Assembly: GCA_016125475.1 (NCBI GenBank)
Contig: WGLR01000040.1
Span: 1 to 64,000 of the forward strand
DNA length: 64,000 nucleotides
Direction: 5' to 3'
Source of the DNA: Betaproteobacteria bacterium
GTDB lineage: Bacteria > Pseudomonadota > Gammaproteobacteria > Burkholderiales > Ga0077523
The position numbers and the translations under genes are program-made. The first letter of the stretch is position 1, and the number at the start of each line of letters is the position of its first letter. The notes below the pieces were generated by a model. It saw only the letters and a list, made by a program, of their open reading frames with translations. It had not been told where the DNA came from and did not search any database. Below, piece by piece: positions 23,997 through 34,588 of the stretch.

Positions 23997-25685
23997 ATGG
24001 ACCGAGTTTCCGCCAGACCGTCCCGCCTCCTGAGCGGGCGCGCAGCATTTCTGGAGCTGCTCTCGTCGGAAGGCGCCGACGCGCTCTTCGGCAATCCGGG
24101 CACGACCGAGCTCGCGATCATGGAGGCGCTCGGCGAGCAGTCGAGGATCGAATACGTGCTCGGGCTGCAGGAATCCGTCGTCGTCGCGATGGCCGACGGC
24201 TACGCGCGCGCGTCGGGGCGTCTCGCCGCCTGCAACGTGCACGTGGCGCCGGGGCTCGGGAACGCCATGGGGTCCCTGTACAACGCGAAGTTCTATGGCT
24301 CGCCCATGCTCGTGACGGCGGGGCAGCAGGAACAGGGTCACGGTCTCATGGAGCCCATGCTCTACGATCCACTCGTCCCGATCGCGAGTCCCCTCGTGAA
24401 GTGGGCGGTCGAGTGCACGCGCGTGGAGGACCTGCCGCGCATCGTGCGACGCGCTGCCAAGGTCGCGCTCACGCCCCCGACGGGGCCCGTGTTCCTGAGC
24501 CTGCCCGGCGACGTGCTGGATGGCGAGGCCCCGCTCGATCTCGGGGCCCCCACGCGTGTCGAGCTGGCGGTGCGTCCGTCCGACGCGGTGCTCGAGCGAC
24601 TCGCGGACCGGCTGCTCGCGGCCGGGAATCCGGTGCTGGTGGCCGGACACGAGCTGGCCGTCCGGGACGCGCTGGCCGAGGCCGCGGAACTCGCCGAAGT
24701 GCTCGGCGCGCCCGTCTACCAGCAGACCGTGCCGTATGCCGCGCATTTCCTGTCGGAACACCCGGCGTTCATGGGTGCACTCACGCGCAACCAGCAGCAG
24801 GTGCGCGCCGCACTGGATCCCTACGACACGCTGGTCTTCCTGGGGGCCGACGTGCTCAGGATGTCCGTGCACAGCCCGATCGACGCGATGCCCGAGGGCA
24901 AGGCGGTCATCCAGATCAGCGAACGGGACTGGGAACTGGGCAAGAACTATCCCGCGGAGGTCGCGATACGCGCCGACGTGAAGACGACGCTGCGCGCGCT
25001 CGTGGAACGTCTCCGCGCACGCATGAGCCCCGACGCGATCGCCACCGCGCGCATGCGGCTCGAGGCGGTGGCTGCCGGCAACTGGTCGGCGAAGCGGTCG
25101 GGTGCGGCCGAAGAAGCCCTCAAGTTGTCCGACAGGATGCCGTTGGCACCCGCATTCCTGTCGAAGGTTCTTTCGGATGCGATCCCCCGCGACGCCGTCG
25201 TGCTCGAAGAGGCACTCACCGCCGGTTTTCCGCTGCTCGGTTTCCTGCGGCTGCGGGATCCCCGGTGTTTCTTCGGCCTCGCGTCGGGCGGCATCGGCTT
25301 CGCGATGGGTGGTGCGGTCGGCGTCAGCCTCGCGCTCCCGGATCGGCCGGTGGTCGCCATGGTGGGTGACGGCAGCGCCATGTACTCCATCCAGGCCCTC
25401 TGGACCGCGGCGCACATGCGGCGTCCGATCACCTACGTCATCCCGAACAACCGCAGCTACCGCATTCTCAAGGAGCGACTCCGGTCGTTCCGGAAGACCG
25501 ATCGCTTCATCGGCATGGATCTGCGCGAACCCGAGATCGATTTCGTCGCGCTCGCCCGGTCCATGGGTGTCCGATCGGTGCGGATATCGGAGCCCGGGCA
25601 GCTCGAGCCTGCGCTGCGCGAGGCCACGGCCAGCGGCGAGACCTGGCTCCTGGACGTACCGGTCAGCGACGGGTTCGGCCAGTGA
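23997..25685 (+). CDS. ThDP-dependent benzoylformate-decarboxylase-like enzyme
   Basis: This 562-residue three-domain thiamine-diphosphate enzyme has an N-terminal Pyr domain with FGNPGTTEL (activating Glu follows), ADGYARASG and the His in NVHVAPGLGNAMG that corresponds to the catalytic His70 of benzoylformate decarboxylase. A central domain with VFLGADVL follows. The C-terminal PP domain has GDGSAMYSIQALWTAAHMRRPITYVIPNN, the Mg-ThDP motif. Similarity to MdlC is clearer than to acetolactate synthase. The substrate is not known; no aromatic-degradation genes are nearby. It starts 2 nt after the DUF190 stop and so may be cotranscribed with crcB, though no functional link is evident. Confidence 0.82.
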   Translation: MDRVSARPSRLLSGRAAFLELLSSEGADALFGNPGTTELAIMEALGEQSRIEYVLGLQESVVVAMADGYARASGRLAACNVHVAPGLGNAMGSLYNAKFYGSPMLVTAGQQEQGHGLMEPMLYDPLVPIASPLVKWAVECTRVEDLPRIVRRAAKVALTPPTGPVFLSLPGDVLDGEAPLDLGAPTRVELAVRPSDAVLERLADRLLAAGNPVLVAGHELAVRDALAEAAELAEVLGAPVYQQTVPYAAHFLSEHPAFMGALTRNQQQVRAALDPYDTLVFLGADVLRMSVHSPIDAMPEGKAVIQISERDWELGKNYPAEVAIRADVKTTLRALVERLRARMSPDAIATARMRLEAVAAGNWSAKRSGAAEEALKLSDRMPLAPAFLSKVLSDAIPRDAVVLEEALTAGFPLLGFLRLRDPRCFFGLASGGIGFAMGGAVGVSLALPDRPVVAMVGDGSAMYSIQALWTAAHMRRPITYVIPNNRSYRILKERLRSFRKTDRFIGMDLREPEIDFVALARSMGVRSVRISEPGQLEPALREATASGETWLLDVPVSDGFGQ

Positions 25686-25736
25686 TCTGACCTTCCCCCC
25701 CTCCCGGCCCGCGGCCCGTCGCCGCGAAGGAGTCGC

Positions 25737-26714
25737 ATGAACCATCCGCATTCCCTTCCCGTCGACGCCGCGCCCGCCCTGGGACCGAGCGGACTGTTCA
25801 CGAACGAAGACGAGGACGCCCTGTGTTCCGTGTTCGAGAGCTGGCCCAGGCTCGCGGAGTCGGAGCACTCGATGCCGCCCGTGTCGCCCCTGATCTTCAG
25901 GCTGCTGCAGGTGGACCGCGACGCGCCGCTCGCCGTCGCCGAGGTCGCCGAGATCGTCGAGAGCGACCCGATCCTCACTGCGCGCCTGCTCGGTCTCGCG
26001 AACTCCGCGGCCTTCGTGCGCGCAGGCCGGCCGATCAACGACGTGCGGAGCGCCGTGCTCAGGCTGGGCCTCTACAACGCCTTCGAATCCACGTTCACGC
26101 AACTGTTCGGCATGTGGGTACGCCATGCGTCGCGCATGCCCGACGACGGCCTGCTCGACGTGCTCTGGCTCGAATACCTGCTCACGGCGTTCTCCGCGCG
26201 CGAGATCGCGAGGACGCTCGGCGATCGCGTCGTCGATCCCGGGACGAGCTATACCTCGGCCCTGCTGCACGACGTGGGCACGCTCGCGCTGTGCTGGGCG
26301 GAGCCCTGGGCCATGCAGCGGTTCGTGGCGCAGGGCTATGCCCGGGGTACCGGACTGCACGAACAGTTCGTGGAGGCCCACACGAGGCTCGGCGCGTCGC
26401 TGCTCGAATCGTGGAACGCACCCGCCGAACTCGCACGCGTGGCGGGCGAACACCACCGGGGGCTGCGGGATTCCGTCTCGCCCGTGGCGTCGATCGTGTA
26501 CATCGCGGACCACCTGCACGATGCGGTGCTCGCCAACGAGCACGCGGAGTTCCGGGTGCCGGAGGGGTATCGCCCCGGCTGCTTCGGACCCGTCTCGGAA
26601 GAGGTGACCGCAGCGTTGTGCGCACTCGGACTCGAGAACAGGATCGAAGAGATCATCGAACGGGTCGCGAAACAGAGCGGCCGGATCGACGCGCTCGCGG
26701 GGGCTTCGCGCTGA
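25737..26714 (+). CDS. HDOD-domain signalling protein
   Basis: In this 325-residue protein the HDOD fold spans about 40-240: PPVSPLIFRLLQVDRD, VAEIVESDPILTARLLGLANSAAF, INDVRSAVLRLGLYNAFEST and SALLHDVGTLAL. HDOD proteins lack HD-hydrolase activity and act as scaffolds in motility, chemotaxis and stress signalling. Here one HD-like pair remains (HDVG, followed by EHHRG). A Shine-Dalgarno GAAGGAG precedes the ATG. The specific partner is unknown. Confidence 0.85.
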   Translation: MNHPHSLPVDAAPALGPSGLFTNEDEDALCSVFESWPRLAESEHSMPPVSPLIFRLLQVDRDAPLAVAEVAEIVESDPILTARLLGLANSAAFVRAGRPINDVRSAVLRLGLYNAFESTFTQLFGMWVRHASRMPDDGLLDVLWLEYLLTAFSAREIARTLGDRVVDPGTSYTSALLHDVGTLALCWAEPWAMQRFVAQGYARGTGLHEQFVEAHTRLGASLLESWNAPAELARVAGEHHRGLRDSVSPVASIVYIADHLHDAVLANEHAEFRVPEGYRPGCFGPVSEEVTAALCALGLENRIEEIIERVAKQSGRIDALAGASR

Positions 26715-26821
26715 ACGTGACCATGCGGCTCCGGACGGCGTCGATTCCGCGATAATCTCCCGCACCAACAGTGACCCGGTGCCCGCCGTTGCCCGGCGGG
26801 CCCACCCGGCGGGAGGAACCC

Positions 26822-27673
26822 ATGCATTCACCACGCAGCCATACGGCTCAGGTCGTCGGCTATTACGACGCGCACCCCATCAACGAAGACCAGATCCTTC
26901 GGGCACTGTCCGAGCGAGGCCTCGATCTCGACCGCATCACGCAGGACGACCTGCAGACGCTCGATCAGGACCACTACGGCGGGCTCGAGGCCAACGACGC
27001 GCTGATCTCGGCCGCGGGCATTCGTCCCGGGCATCTCGTGCTCGACGTGTGCAGCGGGATGGGCGGGCCGTCGCGCTATGTCGCACACCGGATCGGATGC
27101 CGCGTGGTCGGCCTCGACCTCACGCCGAGCCGGTACGAGTCCGCGCAGCGACTCACGAAGCGCGTGGGGCTGGACCATCTCGTGAGTTTCCGGCTCGGGA
27201 GCGCGCTCGACATGCCGTTCGAGGACGCAAGCTTCGACGTGATCATGGGTCAGGAAGCCTGGTGTCACGTCCCGGAGAAGCCCCGCCTGATCGCCGAGTG
27301 CGCGCGGGTGCTCCGCCCCGGGGGCGTCATCGCGTTCACGGACATCCTTCGGAAGGCGGGCCTCACGGAGAGCGAGATGGATCGGCTCCGGGCGGAAATG
27401 ACGTTCCCCGAGCTTGGTACGCTGGACGGCTACGCGGCACTGCTGGAGGAGCAGGGCTGTCGCGTGGAGCGTCGTGACGATCTGAGCGCCGAGTGGACCC
27501 GGATCCTCGTCGATCGCCTCGCGATGTATCGCGGCCTCGGCCGGGAGACGGCGCGCAAGTTCGGCGAAGGGCGGTCGAAGGACTGGGACGCTTACTACAC
27601 GTTCTTCGTCGGTCTCTACGAGGCCGGGAAACTCGGCGGCGGGCGGTTCGTGGCGCGGAAGGGCGGCGACTGA
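26822..27673 (+). CDS. Class I SAM-dependent methyltransferase
   Basis: In this 283-residue protein motif I is VLDVCSGMGGPSRYVA (about 75-90), then VVGLDLTPSRYE (acidic SAM-binding strand), MGQEAWCHVPEKPRLIAECARVLRPGGVIAFTDI, as in Methyltransf_11 enzymes. The upstream TLDQDHYGGLEANDALISAAGI resembles sarcosine/dimethylglycine and related small-molecule N- or C-methyltransferases. The exact substrate cannot be read from sequence. The start has GGAGGAA 6 nt upstream. This is the last gene before the defence island; its stop lies 58 bp from the jetD stop on the other strand. Confidence 0.8.
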   Translation: MHSPRSHTAQVVGYYDAHPINEDQILRALSERGLDLDRITQDDLQTLDQDHYGGLEANDALISAAGIRPGHLVLDVCSGMGGPSRYVAHRIGCRVVGLDLTPSRYESAQRLTKRVGLDHLVSFRLGSALDMPFEDASFDVIMGQEAWCHVPEKPRLIAECARVLRPGGVIAFTDILRKAGLTESEMDRLRAEMTFPELGTLDGYAALLEEQGCRVERRDDLSAEWTRILVDRLAMYRGLGRETARKFGEGRSKDWDAYYTFFVGLYEAGKLGGGRFVARKGGD

Positions 27674-27722
27674 CAGGCACGGAGGTGGTGCGGGGCGATG
27701 CGCTGGCGGGTGCTACAGCGAG

Positions 27723-27733
27723 CGCCCGAGCTT
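27723..27733 (+). repeat. Left copy of an 11-bp direct repeat flanking the defence operon
   Basis: CGCCCGAGCTT, overlapping the end of jetD. The same 11 bp occurs at 39229-39239, upstream of the first gene of the island. In both places GGGGCGG follows within 6-9 bp. Confidence 0.4.
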
Positions 27734-28955
27734 ACGAGCGAGGGGGCGGGGCTACGAGGGCTCCCAAGGGGCTACACGCCAGTCGATCGCACAGCCAGCC
27801 AAAGCCCACGCGCTCCTGCTCCAGTCGCAGCCGGGGCTGGTGGCGATCGAATCGGAGGTCGTCATAGACGGCCGTCTCCTCGGGTGTGAGACGCGACAAG
27901 TCGTGGCGCGCAGGGTCGGGCTCCTCGCCCCAGTGCAGGCGGTGGGCAAGGAGAGTCTCGTGGTCCATTAGGAAGGACACCGCCCCGGGAAAGTAGCCAC
28001 GCAGCTGGTCGAGGATGGCGAATCCATGGGTATCGATGTCACCCCAATAGAGCAGCTGGCATCGATGCAGCCACGCGGCGCGCGCCAGCGCCTCCCAACC
28101 GTAGCCAGCGCCGAAGACGACAATGGATCCCGCGACGGCCGGGAAGGCGAGGAAGTTGGTCTCGTTCTCGGTGATGAAGACTCGTTCGACGGGCAAGGCC
28201 AGCGCCCCGAAGCTGGTGGCATCCAGCGTGATGTCAGCCAGTACACCGGGCAAGGCTTGGCAGCCCGGCAGACTGGGCAGCGCCGGGTCGAGCAGCCGAA
28301 ACCGGATCGGCACAGGCTTGTCCCGGAAGCCGAATCGGCGAGCGAACTGTGCGACGCCGATCGATCCAGTCTCGATGACCTCGGGTGGTAGGCCCAAGTC
28401 CAGCAACTCGGCCAAAACGCCTCGGTGGGCCTCGATGAACTTGCTGTCCACCCCGGGTGCGTCCACCTGGCGCAGGTAAACGCCCGGGCGCGGATGTGCT
28501 TGCAGCCATGCCACGATGGCCAGGAGTCGCTCCCAGCGGTCGGCCAGCTCCAGCGCCTGGATCGGCCGCCGGGACAGCCACGCCAGCAGCGCTGGCTGCG
28601 CGACCGCCGTCTGCTGCCACAAAGCCTCGAAGCGTTGCGCGTGACGAGCCTTGCCGATGAATGCCAAGGCTTCCTGTAGGCTGTCGAGCCAGACTGCTGC
28701 AGGAAGACGCTGCGTCCCTTGGACGCGATGGTTCCATTCCCGCCACTCGATGCGAACCTGCGGAGTCTCGGCGACGGCGCGCACCCAGTCGCGCACGGCC
28801 TCGAAGCGATCGGACAGGTCCGAGGCGCCGGGCGTCTTCAAGCTCAGGCGCAGGGGCCACGCAATGGCGCCCGTGACCGTCGCACGCAGCAACTCGCCCC
28901 GGTCCCACAGGCGTTGGGCCTGGGCTCGGAGGTCTGCCGGCATGGTCCAGCTCAT
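27732..28955 (-). CDS. jetD: Wadjet anti-plasmid system nuclease subunit JetD
   Basis: This 407-residue protein has a DUF3322 N-terminal part (about 1-190) and a DUF2220 C-terminal toprim-like domain. The metal-binding acidic residues are visible as ITENETN (E263) and YWGDIDTHG (D306, D308). JetD is the topoisomerase-VI/Spo11-like nuclease that cuts closed circular DNA once the JetABC motor has extruded it. The start at 28955 overlaps the jetC stop by 4 nt (ATGA), which decides it against a longer frame. It is the promoter-distal gene of the operon, and its stop codon lies in the left flanking repeat. Confidence 0.92.
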   Translation of the reverse strand: MSWTMPADLRAQAQRLWDRGELLRATVTGAIAWPLRLSLKTPGASDLSDRFEAVRDWVRAVAETPQVRIEWREWNHRVQGTQRLPAAVWLDSLQEALAFIGKARHAQRFEALWQQTAVAQPALLAWLSRRPIQALELADRWERLLAIVAWLQAHPRPGVYLRQVDAPGVDSKFIEAHRGVLAELLDLGLPPEVIETGSIGVAQFARRFGFRDKPVPIRFRLLDPALPSLPGCQALPGVLADITLDATSFGALALPVERVFITENETNFLAFPAVAGSIVVFGAGYGWEALARAAWLHRCQLLYWGDIDTHGFAILDQLRGYFPGAVSFLMDHETLLAHRLHWGEEPDPARHDLSRLTPEETAVYDDLRFDRHQPRLRLEQERVGFGWLCDRLACSPLGALVAPPPRS

Positions 28956-31900
28956 GGTGCCGCGTCGCCTTCCGCCGCGCCTGCGGCGGCCATCCCGTCC
29001 GCTGTGCCCGATGCCGTCCCTGCTGCCTTGTGCGTCCGGTACTCCTCGATCGACAGGCAGCGCAGCCGCGAGTCGCGACCGCCCTCGTTGTGCACGAAGC
29101 CAACGCTGGCCACGAAGGGCTCGATGATGTGGATCTTCTGCAGCGGCGTGACGATCAACAACTGCAGGTTGAGCTGCTGGAACAGGCGCAGCCCGTACTG
29201 CGCCGACTCGTCCGACCCGCGCCCGAATGCTTCGTCGATGACGACGAAGCGGAACGACCGCGAACGCACAGCGCCCCACTCTAGCCCGAACTGGTAGGCC
29301 AGGCTCGCCGCCAGCACGGTGTAGGCCAGCTTCTCCTTCTGACCTCCTGACTTGCCGCCCGAGTCCGAGTAGTGCTCGTGTTCGGCCTCGTCGGCGCGCC
29401 AGCGCTCGCTGGCCGAGAACAAGAACCAGTTGCGCACGTCGGTGACCTTGGCAGCCCAGCGCCGGTCGGCGTCCGACAGTCCTTCGCGGCCCCGGAATCG
29501 ATCAATGATGGCCTTCACCTGCAGGAACTTGGCTTCCGAATACTGTTCGTCCGTCGAGCCCGTCATCGCGCCCTCGGTGCACGCCCGCAGATCCTGCTGG
29601 AAGTCGCGGATCTCCGCATCCGGGCTGGGCAGCGCCACCAGCTTGATGTACCGGCCGGGGTTGTAGTCGATGGCTTGGAGCGACTGGTTGATGAAGTCGA
29701 CGCGCTCCTTGATCGTCTCGCGCTCGCGGGCGAGCTGGGCGTTGAAGTTGGCGATCTCGTTGATCGTGTTGACGTTGAGCAGCTCCTTGAAGCGCGCCTC
29801 GAATCGCGGCAGGTCGTCGCTCTTCAATCCGGTGAGCATCCGCTCGTACTCCGGCAGCGCCGCCAGGCTCACGTCCATCTCGACGGTCTCGGCCTTGAAC
29901 TCCTCCTTGAAGCCGCGCATGGCATTGACGATGCGCTCGGTCAGACGGGCCAGGCGCTTGTCCTCCGCGTCGATGCGCTCCTGCAGCCACTTGCGCACCT
30001 CCTGCTCCCGGTTGTCGCAGGACTCGACCGACAGTTGATGCTCGCCCAGCGTCTGCGAGCGCCAGCCATCCAGGCGCTCAATCTGCGTCGCGGTCAGCGG
30101 CAAGTCGTTCCACACGCTGCCGGCCTGATCCCGCATCGCCTGCGCTGTCTCACGCTTGCTCTTGACCTCGCCTCGCTTGCCCAACGCGTCGGACCGCTTG
30201 ACCTCCAGCTCGCCAAACCGCTCCTGTGCGGCCTTGAGCTGGCGCCCCAACTCTTGCAGGGTGTCGGATGCGGCTTCCAGCCGCGCGCGCTCCTCGGTGA
30301 GTCCAGCAATCTGGCGGGCCAGGCTCATCCAGTCGATGTCCGCAAAGCGCGTGAACTCCTCCAGCTTGCTGAGTGCATCGAGGCGGCCCCGCAGTTCGTT
30401 GCGCGCCTGCTGGATCTCGCCAATGCGCTGCCCGAGCAGGGCCAGCTTTGCCTCCAGACGCTCCCGCTGGTCTCGCAGGGCCCGCAGCTTGTCGGCATTG
30501 CTCCAGCCGAGCACATAGCGGCTGCGGTCGTCGATCCGGCTGCGGTCGTCCTTCTCGTGGCGACCGCTCGGGTCCTTGATCTGACCGGAGCGCGTGATGG
30601 CGCGCGCCTCGCGGCGAAACTGCTCTCCGGTGTCGCAGCACGCGACGTCGAAGCGCTGGCGAAGCTCCTGTTCCAGCCACTCATAGTGTGGTGAATCGTT
30701 CTTGATGGCGAGCTTGCGCACCAGCGACTGCGGATGCAGCGCCGCGCTTTGCGCCGCCTTTCGCGGACGCACATGGAAGTACACCAGGCGGGCACCCAGA
30801 TGCTGGCGGTCCACCCAGTCCGCAACGGCCTTGTAGTGCCCGTCCGGAACCAGCAGCGCGAGGCCGAAGCCGCGCAGCAGCCGCTCGGCGGCACCCTCCC
30901 AATCGCGCTCCTCGTCGCGCACCTGGATGAGCTCGCCCGCGAAAGGCAGTTCGTCCTCTCCGATCGCCAGCGCCGCACACAGCGCATCGCGAATGCGGAT
31001 CTGGGCGGCGTCGATGTTGCTCTTGCGCCGCTGGAGACTGTCGATCTCCTCGGACAGGGCGGCGTGCTCTTCACGGCCCTTGCGGAAAGTGAAGTCCTCT
31101 TCGCGCTCGCGGTTGTCCAAGTCGGCAATGCGCTCGCGCAAGCCTTCGGCACGCTGGCTGATGCTTTGCTGCTGGATGAGGAAGCCTGCTTCATCCCCTG
31201 GCGCCGACTCATCGATGCGGGCCAGCAGCTCTTGGAAGCGGTCTGACCTTTTCTGGCGTTGAACCTTGTCGCTCTCCAGACGGCGAATCTCTGCCGCCAG
31301 CTCCTCCAGGCGGTCGCCGCCGTTGTCGCGCAGGGCCCGCTCCAGGCGGCCGACTTCAACGCGCTCGGTCTCACGCTGCGCGTCCAGGCGCTCGATCTGT
31401 GCATCGAGCCGGGCCGCATCCTCCGCCAGCAAGTCGAGGCGGCGGTCCAGCAGCTCGCCCTTGAGCCGGGCGAAATACGGTCGAAGCCGATCGCGCGCAT
31501 CCCGCCAGCCCTGAATCTCGGCCGCGAGCAGCTGGTGGCGCGCGCCGTCCTCTACCAGGGGCGTCAGCAAGTCCACCTGCCGCTTGGCCTTGAGCACGGC
31601 CTGGTGCGCCCGGTCCAGGTCGTCGAAGTGGCGGATCAGGGCCTCGATGCGGCTGCCCACGTCGAAGGGTTCCAGCATGTGGCTGCGCACGAAGTCAGTG
31701 AGGTTGCCCACCGACTTCATCGAGACCGTCTGGTGGAACAGCTCCAAGGCCTGCTCGTGCTCGATGCCGAAGCGCCGGCGGAACCAGGCCCCATACGGCG
31801 GGAAGCTGTCGAACAGTTCGCAGCCCGCGCCCCGCAGCTTCTTGCGCAGGGCAGTGATGTCACTGCCGAAGCCGTTGAAGTCATCAGTGATGGTCAATCC

Positions 31901-32389
31901 CCGCTCAGCCGCCACGAACAGGCGTGCGGGTTGGCCCTGCGGGTCCTTCAGCCAGAAGACCTGTGCCAGCGTCACGGCCTGGTCATAGCCCTCGTTGCGG
32001 AAGACACCGAGGATGACCGAGTAGCTCGACGCATCGCGCAGCGCCACGGGCCGGGTACTGCCCGTGACCTCATTGCGCTCGCTCTTGTAGTGGCCCAGCA
32101 CGTACGACCGCAATGAGCGCTCGCGGGAATCCGCCCCGGCCGCCTTGTTGTACGCCACGCGATGCGCCGGCACGAGCAAGGTCGTGATGGCATCGACCAG
32201 CGTGGACTTGCCCGAACCGATGTCGCCCGTGAGCAGGCCATTGCGCCCATCGAGCTCATAGCGCCACACGCGTTTGTCGAAGGTGCCCCAGTTGAGCACT
32301 TCCAGCCGCTGCAGACGTAAGCCGACGCGGCTGTCGTCGGCCACGAAGTCCAGCCCCAATGTCCCAGCGTCCATCGGTGCCTCAAGCAT
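28952..32389 (-). CDS. jetC: Wadjet SMC/MukB-like ATPase JetC
   Basis: This protein of about 1145 residues has Walker A GDIGSGKS at 55-62, long coiled-coil arms (roughly 250-490 and 640-900, full of E/K/R/L heptads), ABC signature SGGQKEK at 1014-1020, and Walker [12 protein letters not shown] with D1052 and E1053. This is the MukB-like motor of type I Wadjet, which extrudes DNA loops to judge whether DNA is a small circle. The tail from about 1122 is Ala/Gly-rich low complexity. The start at 32389 overlaps jetB by 8 nt; an ATG at 32374 is an alternative with GAGG upstream. The stop overlaps the jetD start. Confidence 0.93.
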   Translation of the reverse strand: MLEAPMDAGTLGLDFVADDSRVGLRLQRLEVLNWGTFDKRVWRYELDGRNGLLTGDIGSGKSTLVDAITTLLVPAHRVAYNKAAGADSRERSLRSYVLGHYKSERNEVTGSTRPVALRDASSYSVILGVFRNEGYDQAVTLAQVFWLKDPQGQPARLFVAAERGLTITDDFNGFGSDITALRKKLRGAGCELFDSFPPYGAWFRRRFGIEHEQALELFHQTVSMKSVGNLTDFVRSHMLEPFDVGSRIEALIRHFDDLDRAHQAVLKAKRQVDLLTPLVEDGARHQLLAAEIQGWRDARDRLRPYFARLKGELLDRRLDLLAEDAARLDAQIERLDAQRETERVEVGRLERALRDNGGDRLEELAAEIRRLESDKVQRQKRSDRFQELLARIDESAPGDEAGFLIQQQSISQRAEGLRERIADLDNREREEDFTFRKGREEHAALSEEIDSLQRRKSNIDAAQIRIRDALCAALAIGEDELPFAGELIQVRDEERDWEGAAERLLRGFGLALLVPDGHYKAVADWVDRQHLGARLVYFHVRPRKAAQSAALHPQSLVRKLAIKNDSPHYEWLEQELRQRFDVACCDTGEQFRREARAITRSGQIKDPSGRHEKDDRSRIDDRSRYVLGWSNADKLRALRDQRERLEAKLALLGQRIGEIQQARNELRGRLDALSKLEEFTRFADIDWMSLARQIAGLTEERARLEAASDTLQELGRQLKAAQERFGELEVKRSDALGKRGEVKSKRETAQAMRDQAGSVWNDLPLTATQIERLDGWRSQTLGEHQLSVESCDNREQEVRKWLQERIDAEDKRLARLTERIVNAMRGFKEEFKAETVEMDVSLAALPEYERMLTGLKSDDLPRFEARFKELLNVNTINEIANFNAQLARERETIKERVDFINQSLQAIDYNPGRYIKLVALPSPDAEIRDFQQDLRACTEGAMTGSTDEQYSEAKFLQVKAIIDRFRGREGLSDADRRWAAKVTDVRNWFLFSASERWRADEAEHEHYSDSGGKSGGQKEKLAYTVLAASLAYQFGLEWGAVRSRSFRFVVIDEAFGRGSDESAQYGLRLFQQLNLQLLIVTPLQKIHIIEPFVASVGFVHNEGGRDSRLRCLSIEEYRTHKAAGTASGTADGMAAAGAAEGDAAP

Positions 32390-33071
32390 CCGCCTTCTCC
32401 TGGCCGGCATCTTGACCGGTGCCGCCCGACAGCGCCGTGCGGTAAACCTCCAGCCGCCCATCGAACTCCGCCAGCCACTGTGCGTCGACGAATGCCTTCA
32501 GGATGCGCCGCACCTCATAGTGGCCTCTGTCCTGCCCACCGCCAGCAGCAGGCTTGAGCCGGCGCAGAAAGCCCAGATCGACCACCTTGGTGATCGTCGC
32601 GTCCACCTGGTCGATCAGCCGAGCCTCATTCGTGCCATCGGGCAGAAACACCCGCATCAGCTCGGCGATGTCGTCGCGCGAGAGCACCAGTCGGGTGTCC
32701 CCACCGCCGGCGTCAAACTCGGCCATGCGCTTGCGCAGCAGCGCCAGCATCAGGCTCACCGGGTAGGAAAGCGGCCGGCGTGCGACGAGCCGTGGCAGGC
32801 GGGGGGCTCCCTCGGCCTCGTCCGGGTCCGGGCGGCTCTTCAGAAAGGCGTGGCCTTCGGCCTCGTCCAGCACCAGGTCGAGCAGCAGCACGGCGGCCTG
32901 TTCCCGCACCCGCGCCTGCAGGCGCAGCAGGCTGGCCCACAGGCGCTCATCGTCGTCGCGGTAGAGCACACCCTTAAGCAGGTGCACCATCAGCTGCGAC
33001 AATTCGGGCACCGCCGGCAGCACGCTGGGCGGCGGCTCCACCGAATCGTCGTCGTGCAGTGCGTCGTCCAT
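32382..33071 (-). CDS. jetB: Wadjet subunit JetB (DUF4194, MukE-like)
   Basis: JetB is a small winged-helix (KITE/MukE-like) protein of about 229 residues, DUF4194 family: [44 protein letters not shown] and [31 protein letters not shown] are recognisable. It bridges JetA and the JetC arms in the Wadjet motor. The ATG at 33071 has GGGAG 8 nt before it; a GTG at 33098, 2 nt after the jetA stop, would add nine residues but lacks a ribosome-binding site. It overlaps jetC by 8 nt. Confidence 0.9.
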   Translation of the reverse strand: MDDALHDDDSVEPPPSVLPAVPELSQLMVHLLKGVLYRDDDERLWASLLRLQARVREQAAVLLLDLVLDEAEGHAFLKSRPDPDEAEGAPRLPRLVARRPLSYPVSLMLALLRKRMAEFDAGGGDTRLVLSRDDIAELMRVFLPDGTNEARLIDQVDATITKVVDLGFLRRLKPAAGGGQDRGHYEVRRILKAFVDAQWLAEFDGRLEVYRTALSGGTGQDAGQEKADA

Positions 33072-33100
33072 GTTCATGTCTCCCTGGCCGCTCGACACCG

Positions 33101-34570
33101 TCAGCGCGTAAAGATCACGCGCGGCAAGCGCGCCTCGCGCGTCACGGCTTCACCCACTGCGTTGCGGGCCAGCCAACGGATCGGCTCTTCCACGGCCTCG
33201 TCGACCAGGGCGCGCAGGCCCTCCAGACCGTCGCCGTCCCCGGCGTGGGCCAGCTCCAGGTAGGCCACCAGTTCGGCCAGGCCCTGGTGCAGAGGCTCGG
33301 CATCCAGCAGCTCACGCAGCGTGATCTGCGGCTGGCGGCGCAGTGCGCGTTGCACGGTTGACCGCAGGCGCGCCTTGTCCACCACGATCTGGTCGAACAA
33401 GCGCCCGGTGTCAATGTCGTCCTCGCCAGCGACGAGCGCCATATCAGCCAGGCGCGGCTTCACGCTCGGCGTGAACAACGGCCTCTCCAGCGGCAGCTCG
33501 ATGTCCGCCGCCATCGCGTCGATGTGCATCACTATGCCGGAGGGCGTCGCCCCGCGCAGCGCCAGCGCCTTGCTCTCGATGCCGTGCAGCAAGTCCAGGA
33601 TGCGGCGGTTCTCCAGAAAGGCCCGGTCGTCCAGGAAGCGGCGCAACTGCTGCGACAGTTGGGCCACCGTGCGCTGCGTGTGTTCGCCGGCTTCCAGCCA
33701 GTCGTGATGCACGCGGCGGGTGCGCGGTTCGGGCTTCAGCGCCACGACGGCGGGCAGCGCCAGCACCTGATCCAGCCGCTCGGCGAGTTCCTCCTGTCGC
33801 CGGCTGGACATGAGGAAGTCCCAGAAAGCGCGGAAGCTGCGGCCCTGGTCGGAGTCGCCGATGGCATCGCGCTCGCCCATGATCTCGTCGAGCAGCGCAC
33901 CCTTGGCGCCTTCCCACAGCGCGATCTTCTCGCGCACCTTGCGGTCGAGCCCGCGGAAGTTGTGCTCCACCTCGCGGAAATCGGCCAGCAGCTCGCGCGC
34001 CAGTTGCTGGAACTGCTGAAAGCGGTCCTTGACCGCCGTGTCGTCCAGCAGGGGCACGTCACCGGCCAGCACGCGGGCGATTTCGGCGTCCAGCTCGTCG
34101 CGCTTCTTGCGCAGATCAGCTACGCGCTTGATCGGGTCGGCCTCGGTGCCGGCGCTGATCTGATCCAACAACGCGAACAGCGTGAGCAGGCGCGACTCGG
34201 TGCCGACGAATGGGCGCTCGGTCAGCGTCAGCAACCAGGCGACGGCCTTCTCGGTGGCCGGCGTCAGGTCGAACTGCGCCTCGTCCGTGCCCGGCTTGTA
34301 GAACTTGCGCAGCCAACCCTTGTCGGGCGCGGCCCAGTCGTTCAGGTAGTCCTGCGCGCCCTTGGGGTAAGCCTCGGGCCCCAACTGCTCACGCAGGGCG
34401 TACAGCTCGTCCTCCAGCGCCTCCGCAAGATCGGCCTCGCTCATCACGCGCACGTTGGGCGCCACGTACGCGCGGTGCAGGAAGCTCGCCACCAGCGGCG
34501 CATGCGGCGAGGCCAGCAGCCGCCAGGCGGGGTGGCGGTCGCGCAGGGTCGAGAGGGATGCGTGGTCCAC
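33101..34570 (-). CDS. jetA: Wadjet subunit JetA (DUF3375, kleisin/MukF-like)
   Basis: This 489-residue DUF3375 protein has an N-terminal winged-helix region (HPAWRLLASPHAPLVASFLHRAYV), a central alpha-helical bundle (about 150-330) and a C-terminal winged helix. It is the kleisin-like link of the Wadjet SMC complex. The start is a GTG 18 nt after the stop of the upstream helicase gene, so translation probably follows from the same message as the restriction-modification genes. The order jetA-jetB-jetC-jetD is the type I Wadjet order. Confidence 0.92.
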   Translation of the reverse strand: MDHASLSTLRDRHPAWRLLASPHAPLVASFLHRAYVAPNVRVMSEADLAEALEDELYALREQLGPEAYPKGAQDYLNDWAAPDKGWLRKFYKPGTDEAQFDLTPATEKAVAWLLTLTERPFVGTESRLLTLFALLDQISAGTEADPIKRVADLRKKRDELDAEIARVLAGDVPLLDDTAVKDRFQQFQQLARELLADFREVEHNFRGLDRKVREKIALWEGAKGALLDEIMGERDAIGDSDQGRSFRAFWDFLMSSRRQEELAERLDQVLALPAVVALKPEPRTRRVHHDWLEAGEHTQRTVAQLSQQLRRFLDDRAFLENRRILDLLHGIESKALALRGATPSGIVMHIDAMAADIELPLERPLFTPSVKPRLADMALVAGEDDIDTGRLFDQIVVDKARLRSTVQRALRRQPQITLRELLDAEPLHQGLAELVAYLELAHAGDGDGLEGLRALVDEAVEEPIRWLARNAVGEAVTREARLPRVIFTR

Positions 34571-34588
34571 CGCGATGAACTCTCGGAA

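Noticed and set aside
27674-27731. Integrase or transposase at the left edge of the island
   Set aside because: Only 58 bp lie between the methyltransferase stop and the jetD stop, with no coding potential or inverted terminal repeat.
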